From DATJYV01 sp035499415 (GTDB taxonomy: Bacteria > Bacteroidota > Ignavibacteria > UBA10030), in the NCBI GenBank assembly GCA_035499415.1, contig DATJYV010000046.1:1-17378 (forward strand): a stretch of DNA of 17,378 bases, in the 5' to 3' direction. The notes below the pieces were generated by a model. It worked only from the letters and a program-made list of their open reading frames with translations, did no database searches and was not told the origin of the DNA. The translations under genes were made by a program, and so were the position numbers. The first letter of the stretch is position 1, and each line of letters opens with the position of its first letter. Shown piece by piece: positions 1 through 7,199 of this stretch.

Positions 1-37
1 CAGACCTTGAAACTCAGCCAGAGGGCCCCTGTCCTTG

Positions 38-56
38 CCTGTCCGGCGGGCGGGCA
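38..56. repeat. G+C-rich hairpin, possible REP-like element
   Basis: GCCTGTC and the following GGGCGGGC fold back on each other with G-U pairs and a very short loop. Imperfect G+C palindromes of this kind are often dispersed between genes. A related GGCAGGCGGGCCC string occurs at about 1150-1161 in the next intergenic gap. Only two partial copies are visible, so the repeat status is a guess. Confidence 0.25.
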
Positions 57-384
57 CCTCTTGGATAACCAACCGGCCGGCAGGTCTCCGGCGCGACGAT
101 CAGGGTGACGAGTTCGGGTTATTGAGATGGCTTCTCGCGAGGACCAATTCCAATTGTGACAAATGCAATCGACTCCTATTTCCCACATTTCGAACGCACA
201 CGAAGCGCCACATGAAAGGCGTTGTTCGTCGGCCTCGTGCTTTTTCCACCGGAAACTGAGCGTTCACCTCATCGCCCAGCTAAACGGAGACTGTGTCAAA
301 TGGGGTGCAGGCGCGCGACTCTTGACTGCATCCAGGGTCAATTCTCTCCCTGCAGGACCGAACACAATTTCTGCCGCGGAGTGC

Positions 385-415
385 TTTGCCTTTCTTTTGA
401 AATCAACTATATTTC
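385..415 (+). promoter_or_regulatory. Candidate Bacteroidota-type promoter for the 478 gene
   Basis: TTTG at 385-388 is followed by exactly 19 bases and then TATATTTC at 408-415. This matches the Bacteroidetes vegetative consensus TTTG-N19-TAnnTTTG except for the last base. It would start a transcript near 422, giving a leader of roughly 55 bases before the GTG at 478. Pattern match only. Confidence 0.4.
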
Positions 416-477
416 CCCGATCGACATTGATCATCACGTTCGTTTACGTCCACTCTTATTCAGAAAGGAGCTTGCCT

Positions 478-885
478 GTGCCCGAAATCCATCTCCAATT
501 CGGCGCCATTATCGGCGCAACCGTTGCAAGAATGGCTGTCGGCGCTCTTTGGTATTCTCCTCCGCTATTCGTGAAACCCTGGATGGCCATGGCCGGAATT
601 TCCGACCAGCAAATGAAGGAAGGGATGGGGAAGGCGATTGGCCTGGATCTGCTCGGCAGCTTTATCATGGCGTTCGTCCTCGTCCATGCGATACGATACG
701 CCGGGGCGACCACTGCACTCCAGGGATTGGCTGTGGGATTTCTGAACTGGCTCGGCTTCGTCGCCACAATCCTCATCGGAAGCGTCACGTACGAACGAAA
801 GCCGTTCAAGTACTTCCTCATCAACGGCGGATACCAGCTCGTATCAATCATGGCCATGGGGGCTATCCTGGCCGTGTGGGGATGA
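478..885 (+). CDS. DUF1761-like small integral membrane protein
   Basis: This encodes a 135-aa membrane protein of unknown function. The segment GALWYSPPLFVKPWMAMAG (residues 22-40) is the recognisable DUF1761 signature. About four hydrophobic helices lie near residues 8-25, 54-73, 82-102 and 112-133. The GTG start at 478 is preferred because AAGGAG lies at 465-470 with a 7-base spacer. The frame stays open further upstream to 163, but that extension looks non-coding. The 66-aa gene at 923 follows after 37 bases on the same strand and is probably co-transcribed. The family has no firmly assigned biochemical role that I know of. The family call is fairly secure and the start is secure. Confidence 0.8.
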   Translation: MPEIHLQFGAIIGATVARMAVGALWYSPPLFVKPWMAMAGISDQQMKEGMGKAIGLDLLGSFIMAFVLVHAIRYAGATTALQGLAVGFLNWLGFVATILIGSVTYERKPFKYFLINGGYQLVSIMAMGAILAVWG

Positions 886-922
886 ACGGCGCATCGAACC
901 GGTTGAGATCGGAGTAAACCAT

Positions 923-1123
923 ATGGGTGTTGACGAAATAAAATCAGCGATCGACGGGCTCTCAACGGACGAGCGTCGAAAGGTCGCATTGTACATCCTC
1001 GAGCTCGAGAAGAAGCATGTTCAGGACAAATACGGCCCTCAGATCGAGAAGGATATTGACGACGTTTCTCGCGTCGTCCAGGATGCCTTCGAGAAACTCA
1101 GGAAAGTTGTCGGCAGGAAATAA
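923..1123 (+). CDS. Small helical hypothetical protein (66 aa)
   Basis: I do not recognise a family. The 66-aa product is highly charged, has no Cys or His cluster and no hydrophobic segment, and looks like two or three amphipathic helices (LSTDERRKVALYILELEK near residues 13-30, then a Lys/Glu-rich C-terminal helix). It is therefore probably a cytosolic, helix-bundle-forming protein. The ATG has GGAG at 911-914 with an 8-base spacer. It lies 37 bases after the DUF1761-like gene. A hairpin follows 5 bases after the stop. The good ribosome binding site and protein-like composition support a real gene. Function is unknown. Confidence 0.65.
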   Translation: MGVDEIKSAIDGLSTDERRKVALYILELEKKHVQDKYGPQIEKDIDDVSRVVQDAFEKLRKVVGRK

Positions 1124-1128
1124 CGGCA

Positions 1129-1152
1129 GCCTCACGGCGAGCCGTGAAAGGC
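1129..1152 (+). terminator. Stem-loop after the 923 gene
   Basis: GCC-TCACGG, loop CGAG, then CCGTGA-(AA bulge)-GGC forms a 9-bp stem beginning 5 bases after the stop codon. No T-run follows, so it could end transcription only weakly or protect the 3' end. It lies in the gap between convergent genes. Confidence 0.45.
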
Positions 1153-1251
1153 AGGCGGGCCCAATCTTCAAGTTGACGGAGTCTGGAATGTCGAGATGGG
1201 GATGAATCCGGAAACTTCGGCCGTAGGCAGCGATCGTGCGGGGTGGGTGCG

Positions 1252-1274
1252 CCGGCTGCAAAACTTACAGCCGG
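1252..1274 (-). terminator. Stem-loop over the stop codon of the 620-aa gene
   Basis: CCGGCTG (1252-1258) and CAGCCGG (1268-1274) form a perfect 7-bp stem with a 9-base loop that contains the TAA stop of the - strand gene. There is no T-run downstream on the - strand. It may be a 3'-end structure or weak terminator. Confidence 0.35.
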
Positions 1275-3127
1275 GCGGCGGGTGCTTCCGCGAGTGTCGC
1301 GGAAATCATCTTCTCCTCGACGTTCCTGTAAATTGAGCTGAGCCGCTCCCGTTGCTCCATCACACAAGGCGCAATCGAAGAGAGATTCTCATCCTCATAC
1401 GCTTCGGCCGATCCAATTTCAAGACAGTACTTCATCCCCTCTTCAAGATTGTCCCTGAATTCCTTCAATGTTTTGAAATCTTTCTGGGATCCGTTCGACC
1501 TTGCAACAAGCTTTTCGAAGTAGTCGACGTACATGACAACTTCTTTTGCAAACATGTGCGGACGTTCGGCAGGAACGAGCGACGGGCCCCGTCCGTAAAT
1601 ATGGTCTACCATCTCTTTTAATGTGTAGAGCCGATTGAACCAGGCGATGTTCGGCCCCGGACAAATCGCCTGCGGAGCGTTCTTTTCCATTGCGATTCCC
1701 AGCGCGATGAGAGCACCGTTGCCGAGATGGTCGCAGATGCATGCCTTTTCGACAACCTCGTCGACACGTCTCCTTCTCTCCTCTTCCGCAAGCCCGAGCC
1801 CATTGATCTCCTTTATCTTCTGCTCTTGGTATTCGCTGGAGGCGAGGCAGATCGGCGTTTGGGTGAACTCGGTGTTGGAGACAAGAAACCCTTTCGGGCA
1901 CGCAGAGCCCGGTTTGCCTTCAGCAACTTTTGCCCGCTTCGAGACATCGGAATTCACACGGAAAACGTTGTTAAATGGAATCCCGAGCGGGGAGACATCG
2001 CTGAGATACAAATCATTCTCGGTCGCCTGACGAAGCAATTCGCGCGTGGTATCGTCGACACAGGTCGCTTCCGGCACGAGCAGGAAGGGGCTCGCCCAGC
2101 CGGTCATGTCCATGCCGAAATCTTCCAGCAGCCTTCTGGCCTCACCGTGAGTACCAATCCCTCCTTGAACAGTGACGCGGGCCCGTGGTGCTTCACCACT
2201 CTCGTGGTACTTCCATCCCATCGTTTCATAGAATCGCGCGATTAGCGGCTGAAATTCCCCCTGAAGCTGGTCGCGTTTCTCCTTGAACTCTATGAGAATC
2301 GACGGAAGGAGGTATCCGTTCGAAGCAAACGCATGACCGCCGCAGTTTAATCCGGATTCGATCCGGAATTCGAACACTTCCAACCCTTTCTTCGCAAGTA
2401 CCTTCCCCTGGATAAGCGCCGACCTGAAATCGCTCACCTTCAAAATGATCCTCTTCTTGATCCTGCCGACCTCATTCCTGTAGAAATCGCGAAACGCGGT
2501 CATGTAATTAAAAAGCCCCTGGTTAATGCCCGCGGAGAACACGATCGCTGAATCGAGTCCGCTTAAAGCATATCCCCGGAGAGCCGCTTTCGCGTCGCTG
2601 AATACATCGCTCAAAGGAGCGCCGCCCGCACCGTAATTCAGCCGATCGAGTTTCACCATGATGTTTACATCGATGGAGCCGGGTTTGATCCGGTCCGTGA
2701 GCGATTTCTCCGCCAATTCTCTCCCGGGGCCTTTTCTCATGCCTGCGAGTTTCAGATACCCTTTCTTGAGTACGCTCCCTTCCGGCAGGAGTTCGAAATA
2801 TTTCTTCTTCTCGTTTTCCTCGAGACACGATTTTTTCTTCAGCTCCTCGAATTTTGTCCTGACGATCTCCTGCACCGTGTCGAGGTAGGCAGTAACCCTG
2901 CGCGCCCTGCCGTCCGTCTCACTTTTCGCAATTCTCTCGTACGGGAGCTCGAACTTACGGCTGTAGTGCTCCCGGATCTTCTCAAGAAGAATGTCATCAA
3001 CCAGGGAGATAACGGAAGAAATCCCCAGGTGGGCAACGCGAATCGGGGTATCGACGGAGTGGCCGGTCCCCATGACCGGGATGTGGAATGTGTGGCCTGC
3101 GGGGTGGTGGTCGTTTTCGCTTTTCAT
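1265..3127 (-). CDS. Conserved hypothetical 620-aa protein, nitronate-monooxygenase-like motifs
   Basis: A large, apparently cytosolic protein with no signal peptide or membrane helix. I cannot give it a firm function. The N-terminus has MGTGHSVDTPIRVAHLGISS (residues 19-38). GLNCGGHAF (259-267) resembles the AGGH active-site region of nitronate monooxygenases, and VQGGIGTHGEA (320-330) with the following ASPFLLVPEA resembles the flavin-phosphate-binding GGI region of those TIM barrels. A Cys-containing second half (C410, C427, C463, C465, C489) is not typical of that family and could bind metal or an Fe-S cluster. The length is about twice that of a normal nitronate monooxygenase. AGGAG lies 15 bases before the ATG, which is long, so Met19 is an alternative start. 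The gene follows the hemerythrin-like gene by 128 bases on the same strand. Confidence 0.7.
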   Translation of the reverse strand: MKSENDHHPAGHTFHIPVMGTGHSVDTPIRVAHLGISSVISLVDDILLEKIREHYSRKFELPYERIAKSETDGRARRVTAYLDTVQEIVRTKFEELKKKSCLEENEKKKYFELLPEGSVLKKGYLKLAGMRKGPGRELAEKSLTDRIKPGSIDVNIMVKLDRLNYGAGGAPLSDVFSDAKAALRGYALSGLDSAIVFSAGINQGLFNYMTAFRDFYRNEVGRIKKRIILKVSDFRSALIQGKVLAKKGLEVFEFRIESGLNCGGHAFASNGYLLPSILIEFKEKRDQLQGEFQPLIARFYETMGWKYHESGEAPRARVTVQGGIGTHGEARRLLEDFGMDMTGWASPFLLVPEATCVDDTTRELLRQATENDLYLSDVSPLGIPFNNVFRVNSDVSKRAKVAEGKPGSACPKGFLVSNTEFTQTPICLASSEYQEQKIKEINGLGLAEEERRRRVDEVVEKACICDHLGNGALIALGIAMEKNAPQAICPGPNIAWFNRLYTLKEMVDHIYGRGPSLVPAERPHMFAKEVVMYVDYFEKLVARSNGSQKDFKTLKEFRDNLEEGMKYCLEIGSAEAYEDENLSSIAPCVMEQRERLSSIYRNVEEKMISATLAEAPAARL

Positions 3128-3165
3128 TGAATCGTGTGAACTCTCCTATAAGTGGGGAGAACAGC

Positions 3166-3177
3166 AGGATGCATCCT
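3166..3177. promoter_or_regulatory. Perfect 12-bp palindrome upstream of the 620-aa gene
   Basis: AGGATGCATCCT is a perfect palindrome in the 128-base gap between the hemerythrin-like gene and the 620-aa gene, about 40 bases before the ATG of the latter. It could be an operator. Chance cannot be excluded. Confidence 0.25.
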
Positions 3178-3255
3178 CGAGCAGCGGCGAGGAAGCACAC
3201 GCTCTCGAGTCCTTTATCATATCCGAATTTCCTTCAGTCGTTCTTACCGGATCCC

Positions 3256-3741
3256 TCATTCTCCGATGAACTCGCCAATATGCGATTCGATTCTCTGCGC
3301 AAGCCCTTTCAAGATTCTCTCCTCTTTCGCGATATGACGCTCCAGGAGCTGTGCGACGTGCTCCGATGCCTGGACGACATCCTGAATGCACCATGCGCGA
3401 AGGTTTCCACGTTCCATGTCCTGAATCGAAATAATAAGCTGCGCGAAAGCAATCCGAAGCTCTGCATGTTCGGTTCGAATCTCATCCGCCAGTCCTCCGC
3501 TTTGGAGGTCCAAGAGTGAGAACAAGGAATTTTCCTCTTTCTTGAGATGGTCTGCCACGGACGTGTTTATCCAGCGGACGGTGCGCGCAATTTCCTCGAA
3601 CGCCCCGGCAGAAAAAGCATCGTGGCTTATCGCGCTGGCCGCGGATTCCAGCCGCCGTACGTACTTCAACCCTGCTTCGTGCTCGCACCGCAGAGACGCG
3701 AGAAGTTCCTGAGGATCATTTTGTGGAATTGAGTCAGACAC
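3256..3741 (-). CDS. Hemerythrin-like HHE cation-binding protein
   Basis: A 161-aa, all-helical protein carrying the hemerythrin/HHE pattern: H21 (CEHEAGL), H65 with E69 (DHLKKEE), H92 (EHAEL), H128 (EHVAQ), and H136 with E140 (RHIAKEE). These residues are spaced as in a four-helix bundle that holds a non-haem di-iron site. Such proteins bind O2 or sense and repair oxidative or nitrosative damage; which applies here cannot be read from sequence. The start is GTG at 3741, supported by GGAG 9 bases upstream on the - strand. It lies between the Cys-rich gene (53-base gap) and the 620-aa gene (128-base gap), all on one strand, so a shared transcript is likely. Confidence 0.85.
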   Translation of the reverse strand: MSDSIPQNDPQELLASLRCEHEAGLKYVRRLESAASAISHDAFSAGAFEEIARTVRWINTSVADHLKKEENSLFSLLDLQSGGLADEIRTEHAELRIAFAQLIISIQDMERGNLRAWCIQDVVQASEHVAQLLERHIAKEERILKGLAQRIESHIGEFIGE

Positions 3742-3794
3742 TCTTCACTGCTCCGACTTCACGCATTCGTGGCATGATTCTCCTGTGTCATCAA

Positions 3795-4187
3795 TCAGTT
3801 CCTGCGAAGCCAGAACATCCCCCTTGTTTCGGGAAGGATGTGATTGACAATTGAGGGCTTCGCCTGCTCACGCAATTCCTTGACCGATTCGATGACCTCG
3901 ATGATCAGCGGGTAGTATCGGTCCAGCGCGCACTGCAGGGTCGTGCGTTTGATGCACGCTCCATCCGGCCTCTGATGCTTGCATCGGGGGCAGATGGTTT
4001 TGCGAAGAAGTTCAACGTATGCCTCAAATGAACCAAGACGGGCTTGTGTCACGACGCCCACAATTTCCGGAAGGAACACGCGGAGCGCGCATGAGTCCCC
4101 CTCCGGAAGACGACAGCCGCCTTTCCCATCCCCATCTGCACACTTCCGGCAAACCCTCCCCTTCAATACGTTCCAATACTGTTCCAT
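3795..4187 (-). CDS. Cys-rich protein with a duplicated Cys4 motif
   Basis: I do not recognise a named family. The 130-aa product has eight cysteines in two blocks with identical spacing, CX2CX8CX7C: C13/C16/C25/C33 and C66/C69/C78/C86. Each block is followed by a similar hydrophobic helix (CALRVFLPEIVGVV and CALDRYYPLIIEVI). This is an internal duplication, and each block could hold a zinc ion or an Fe-S cluster. There is no signal peptide, so it is probably cytosolic. The start at 4187 is chosen because AAGGAGG at 4193-4199 sits 5 bases before this ATG. The frame stays open to 4313, but starts there lack such a site. It appears to be the first gene of the group leading into the hemerythrin-like gene. 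Confidence 0.75.
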   Translation of the reverse strand: MEQYWNVLKGRVCRKCADGDGKGGCRLPEGDSCALRVFLPEIVGVVTQARLGSFEAYVELLRKTICPRCKHQRPDGACIKRTTLQCALDRYYPLIIEVIESVKELREQAKPSIVNHILPETRGMFWLRRN

Positions 4188-4192
4188 CAATG

Positions 4193-4199
4193 CCTCCTT
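4193..4199 (-). promoter_or_regulatory. Strong ribosome binding site deciding the 4187 start
   Basis: On the - strand AAGGAGG is followed by 5 bases and ATG. It overrides two upstream in-frame ATGs (at 4238 and 4202) and a longer open frame. Confidence 0.75.
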
Positions 4200-4539
4200 C
4201 ATGTTTGGGGCAAGGAAAACGACCAACACGCGGGACATCTTGAGCGGCCCCGTGTTCCGAGAGACCGGCGCGCAATTCCCGTGTGTGGAAAAAGTATATG
4301 CCAGATGGTGCACCGATCATGCCAGATTTGCCTTAGGTCACGCCGAAGGAGACCAGACGAATTTGGATGAAAATGAAGGCAAGATGGACCGGCAAACCGA
4401 GGCAATTCCTGAATTCGGGAATTCGGGGGAGGGAACTTTCACATATGGGAAGCCCCGTGCGCCGCGTCGGGGGTCGGATCGCAGGACCAAGTTGTCGGAA
4501 CCAGGTGACATCCCTCCTCTTTTCCTTCGTCCGGCGAAG

Positions 4540-4880
4540 CGCTCAGGTTCTGCGAGAGATTGTTCACACATACGATTTTTCGTACTTGCAAACGGCGTTC
4601 GATGGATCGAGAGGCGAGTGGAATTCCGCAGGAATGATTCCGACCGACTTGCTCGCTTCAGGTCGGAAGGACTATTTGAGTGGATAGGGAACAGCAGGAG
4701 CTCCGGGAGGCGAATGTCAAAGAAGGTCTGGATCCGTCTTCTGCAAATCTTCGAGAGCACTTCATCGGGATTCGAGAAATCCACGCTCTGCTTCCAAATC
4801 CAGCCCCGGCTTCTCAAACACCGAGATCTTCAGTAAAGCCCTCCTCCCGGATGTGTAATTTTTGCGCACAGTCACATCCT
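4540..4880 (+). pseudogene. Possible decayed coding segment
   Basis: Two adjacent frames give protein-like text: one ending LREIVHTYDFSYLQTAF...GRKDYLSG at a TAG near 4685, and the other continuing from about 4680 with DREQQELREANVKEGLDPSS and on to LLPNPAP. The change of frame at about 4680 reads like a frameshifted remnant of one gene. I cannot name a family, and the evidence is only the protein-like composition. Chance open frames remain possible. Confidence 0.22.
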
Positions 4881-4974
4881 TTCCGTTAAAATAGTTCTTC
4901 CCAGTTGACATCGTTCCAGAAGTTCGCCAATTTGCCCGAGTCAAAGTTCCAATCAAGACCCGGAGGAAACAGCT

Positions 4975-5604
4975 ATGCCGTGTCAGTCCAGAATCTTAAC
5001 CGCTCTCTCACTCATCTTCGCAGCTTATTTCGGCGCGCAGTCCCAATCCGATCCCACTTTGCGGACTTTACTGTCAGACAGTCTGGTCTCCGACCACACT
5101 TTGGGGATTTCGTTCGTCCGGGCCGGACTGGAGACAAAGCGTACGGACGGCGGATACGGCATCACCCTCGAAAGTACGGGGGGAATGATCAGACGCGCTG
5201 CGGCGGGAATTTTTGTGGCCTCACGGCGTACGATCGATTTACCCGGCTCGTACGGCGGAAAAATGTATCTGGACAACCCCAGAGCGGGCGCGATTCTCAA
5301 GAACATCGTACGCGTCGACACAATGTCGGTCAACGGGATCCCTTTCACGCGGGAATACTGGGCGGTCTACGCAGGGATGGGAATGTGGGAAGGAGTCGTC
5401 AACTGCTCGGCCCTTCGGAACGGGCAGTACTACGTGGTCTCACTCACGACCGACTTCATGCTCGGAAAGCCGGGCGACGATGTCGAGGGAAAACGAATCA
5501 CGACCGAAGCTCTTCGGTCACGGATGGCTGATATTCTCAGCGATCCCCGCGAGCCCGTCGTTCAACAGTTCAACTCCATTCTTTCATCCTTCGAGGTCGG
5601 CTAA
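4975..5604 (+). CDS. Exported hypothetical protein
   Basis: A 209-aa protein of unknown family. The N-terminus is a typical Sec signal peptide (R5, hydrophobic TALSLIFAAYFG, likely cleavage after the AQS near residue 23), with no lipobox. The mature part is Gly- and beta-strand-rich, with segments such as GYGITLESTGGMIRRA and ALRNGQYYVVSLTTDF, consistent with a periplasmic or cell-surface beta-rich fold. The ATG is backed by GGAGG at 4962-4966 with an 8-base spacer. The stop codon overlaps the next start as TAATG, so the T9SS cargo gene is translationally coupled to it and the two products probably act together. Confidence 0.7.
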   Translation: MPCQSRILTALSLIFAAYFGAQSQSDPTLRTLLSDSLVSDHTLGISFVRAGLETKRTDGGYGITLESTGGMIRRAAAGIFVASRRTIDLPGSYGGKMYLDNPRAGAILKNIVRVDTMSVNGIPFTREYWAVYAGMGMWEGVVNCSALRNGQYYVVSLTTDFMLGKPGDDVEGKRITTEALRSRMADILSDPREPVVQQFNSILSSFEVG

Positions 5605-6815
5605 TGAATCGATTATGGACCCATAAGAACAGGATGAGACGCTGGATCCTCGCCTTGATCCTGTCATCGACGGGACTTCTTCGCGCGCAGGATTCGCTTT
5701 CGATTCAGGCAAAAGGGATCTGGATCTGGGAGCTGTGGACGGCAAACGGCGGAAATCTTAGCGCCGTCATCGATCAACTGAAGTCCGTCGGCGTGGGGTG
5801 GGTCATCATCAAGATGGCAGACAGCGACAGCTACTACAACAGCAGCGGGCATTCGCTCTACAACTGGGCCGTCGGTTACGGCGGAATGGACAGCGTCATC
5901 AGCACATTCCATCAAAACGGAATCAAGGTCATCGGCTACCAGTATATCTACGGCATACCACACTGGGGGGATGGATTCTCGGAATCACAGGTTGCGAACA
6001 TGATGCTCAGCGTGAAGGGGCTCGACGGCCTCGCGATCGATGCTGAGATCGAGTTCGATACGCTCGCGACCCGCGTGGCTACCGCCCGGGCGTATGTCGA
6101 CAGTATCCGGGCTCACTACCCGGCGACGATCGTGGCGCTCGCCTCATGGGCCCGGGTCGCGTCACACTCCACGTTTCCCTGGGTCCAGTTTCTCGACGGC
6201 TCGACGGTCAACATGCCTCAGACGTATTGGGCTGCCCGGCCGACGACGCCTTCTACTGAACTCACCCGGATGAGCAGCGACTTTGCGACGTACACTCCGA
6301 TGTGGGTGAGCGGAGGCGACAGCGCGGCGGCCAAGCCGATCATGCCTATCGGGCAGGCGGAATATTTCGGTTACAGCAACGACGTCGCGCAGGGAGATAT
6401 CGCATCATTCTGCTCTTTGTCGCAATCGACGTACAAGTACCCGGGGGTAAGCCTGTGGGAGTATACCGAGATCACCCATTCTTATGTTTGGGACGAGTAC
6501 ACCGCGGCGTGGACAGCGGCGGCGTCCGTTCTTGTGCAGAGCGGATTGCCTGAGACGTTCGACCTGCGTCAGAACTATCCCAATCCGTTTAATCCTTCAA
6601 CAGTTATCAGTTACGAGTTGCCAGTTTCGAGTGAGGTGACTCTGAGGGTGTACGATCTTCTTGGCCGCGAGGTCGCGACGCTGGTCACCGGAAAAGTGGA
6701 CGCAGGTATTCACGCAGTGACTTTTGACGCAACTCGATTCGGGTCGGGAATTTATTTCTATCGCATCACGGCAGGCCCATTTGTCGACAGCCGGAAGATG
6801 GTCCTGTTGCGTTAG
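5604..6815 (+). CDS. T9SS-sorted secreted protein with TIM-barrel/glycosidase-like domain
   Basis: A 403-aa secreted protein. Residues 1-29 are a signal peptide (MRRWILALILSSTGLLRAQ core). Residues 36-305 look like a (beta/alpha)-barrel of the glycoside-hydrolase type: KGIWIWEL opening strand, GWVIIKMADSDS, KVIGYQYIYG, and the acidic strand end GLAIDAEIEFD with D146, E148 and E150 as possible catalytic residues, recalling GH25-like lysozyme folds. Residues 315-403 are a type A T9SS C-terminal sorting domain (NYPNPFNPST, VYDLLGREVATL, GIYFYRI, final SRKMVLLR). The product is therefore expected to pass the outer membrane and be released or surface-attached. The start at 5604 overlaps the upstream stop, with GAGG at 5593-5596. 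A second Met at 5634 is a less supported alternative. The substrate is unknown. Confidence 0.85.
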   Translation: MNRLWTHKNRMRRWILALILSSTGLLRAQDSLSIQAKGIWIWELWTANGGNLSAVIDQLKSVGVGWVIIKMADSDSYYNSSGHSLYNWAVGYGGMDSVISTFHQNGIKVIGYQYIYGIPHWGDGFSESQVANMMLSVKGLDGLAIDAEIEFDTLATRVATARAYVDSIRAHYPATIVALASWARVASHSTFPWVQFLDGSTVNMPQTYWAARPTTPSTELTRMSSDFATYTPMWVSGGDSAAAKPIMPIGQAEYFGYSNDVAQGDIASFCSLSQSTYKYPGVSLWEYTEITHSYVWDEYTAAWTAAASVLVQSGLPETFDLRQNYPNPFNPSTVISYELPVSSEVTLRVYDLLGREVATLVTGKVDAGIHAVTFDATRFGSGIYFYRITAGPFVDSRKMVLLR

Positions 6816-6844
6816 AACCAGCTCCTCGCGGCTCGGTTCTTTTC
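6814..6844 (+). terminator. Intrinsic terminator after the T9SS cargo gene
   Basis: AGAACC-AGC (6814-6822), an 8-base loop, then GCT-(C bulge)-GGTTCT (6831-6840), followed by TTTC. The stem begins inside the TAG stop. This separates the secreted-protein pair from the redox operon that starts at 7200. Confidence 0.65.
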
Positions 6845-6879
6845 ATCGCTGAGAAATACACGACCCCCCTCCCTCTGTT

Positions 6880-6911
6880 CTGTTGAATCTTTCGGCAATC
6901 TCTGTCGAAAT
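6880..6911 (+). repeat. Two CTGTyGAAw direct repeats upstream of the sigma-54 promoter
   Basis: CTGTTGAAT (6880-6888) and CTGTCGAAA (6902-6910) are offset by 22 bases, about two helical turns. The same word recurs in inverted form inside the dyad at 6983-7000. They may be accessory half-sites for the activator. Weak evidence. Confidence 0.25.
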
Positions 6912-6982
6912 TTTCTGCATCGTTTAAACCCGCGTCGCGCCGAATTATCAGTCATTTTCCCGTCTTGAAGCTCGTCCGGGCT

Positions 6983-7000
6983 GCTGTGAAATTCAACAGC
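6983..7000. promoter_or_regulatory. Candidate upstream activating sequence (dyad)
   Basis: GCTG-TGAA-A-TTCA-(a)-CAGC is a near-perfect inverted repeat with one extra base. It lies about 106 bases upstream of the -24 element and roughly 140 upstream of the predicted start of transcription, the usual range for NtrC-type enhancer sites. The NtrC-type protein encoded at 12519-13874 is the obvious candidate binder. Binding is inferred. Confidence 0.4.
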
Positions 7001-7105
7001 GGTCGCTAGCCCTCCGATTTTCTCTTTCCCGCGAATCTGCCGTACGACGTTTCGTCTCAACGAGTTGCACCGCCGAGACTCCCCCTTCTTCGTCCCCCTC
7101 TTTTC

Positions 7106-7121
7106 TGGAATGCAAGTTGCA
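7106..7121 (+). promoter_or_regulatory. Sigma-54 (RpoN) promoter of the redox operon
   Basis: TGGAATGCAAGTTGCA fits the sigma-54 consensus TGGCACGnnnnTTGCA, with the invariant GG (-24) and GC (-12) at the correct spacing and a perfect TTGCA. Transcription would start near 7131, leaving a leader of about 70 bases before the ATG at 7200. It fits well that an activator with an intact GAFTGA loop is encoded in the same gene cluster. Confidence 0.75.
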
Positions 7122-7199
7122 CCCCCGTACACGAAGCCCGCGGACCATCGTACATGCGGGCATTGAGATTCCAGGAAATTCAGTTGAGGAGATACTACC

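Larger units (their letters stand above)
1..477. other. Left-edge stretch without a supported gene
   Basis: I see no reading frame here with convincing protein character. Open frames in all phases are Arg/Ser/Pro-rich and have no plausible ribosome binding site. Frame 3 from base 3 runs to a TAA near base 66 and could be the tail of a gene entering from the left, but its translation looks random. The stretch holds a G+C-rich hairpin at 38-56 and a candidate promoter at 385-415. Confidence 0.5.
4188..4974. other. 787-base stretch without an intact gene
   Basis: Divergent intergenic space between the Cys-rich gene and the exported-protein pair. Long open frames on both strands (about 159 and 285 codons) have Arg/Ser-rich, low-complexity translations and no good start sites. 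The stretch holds a two-copy 8-bp tandem GAATTCGG (4411-4426), small hairpins (TACGA-TTTT-TCGTA at 4571-4584) and a possible decayed coding segment at about 4540-4880. It must also contain the promoters of both flanking groups. TAAAAT at 4887-4892 is a possible -10 element for the 4975 gene. Confidence 0.45.

Noticed and set aside
456..989. 177-codon open frame on the - strand
   Set aside because: It covers the DUF1761-like gene in antisense, has an Arg/Pro-rich translation, and lacks a start signal.
3465..3485. tRNA-like GGTTCGAATC string
   Set aside because: It resembles a T-loop, but no acceptor or anticodon stem can be formed and it lies inside the hemerythrin-like gene.
3979..4836. 285-codon + strand open frame and 159-codon - strand frame at 4338-4817
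   Set aside because: The first overlaps the Cys-rich gene antisense. Both have Arg/Ser-rich random-looking translations and no ribosome binding site.
7060..7075. Second sigma-54-like GTTGCAC element
   Set aside because: It has a -12-like TTGCA but no GG at the required distance upstream.
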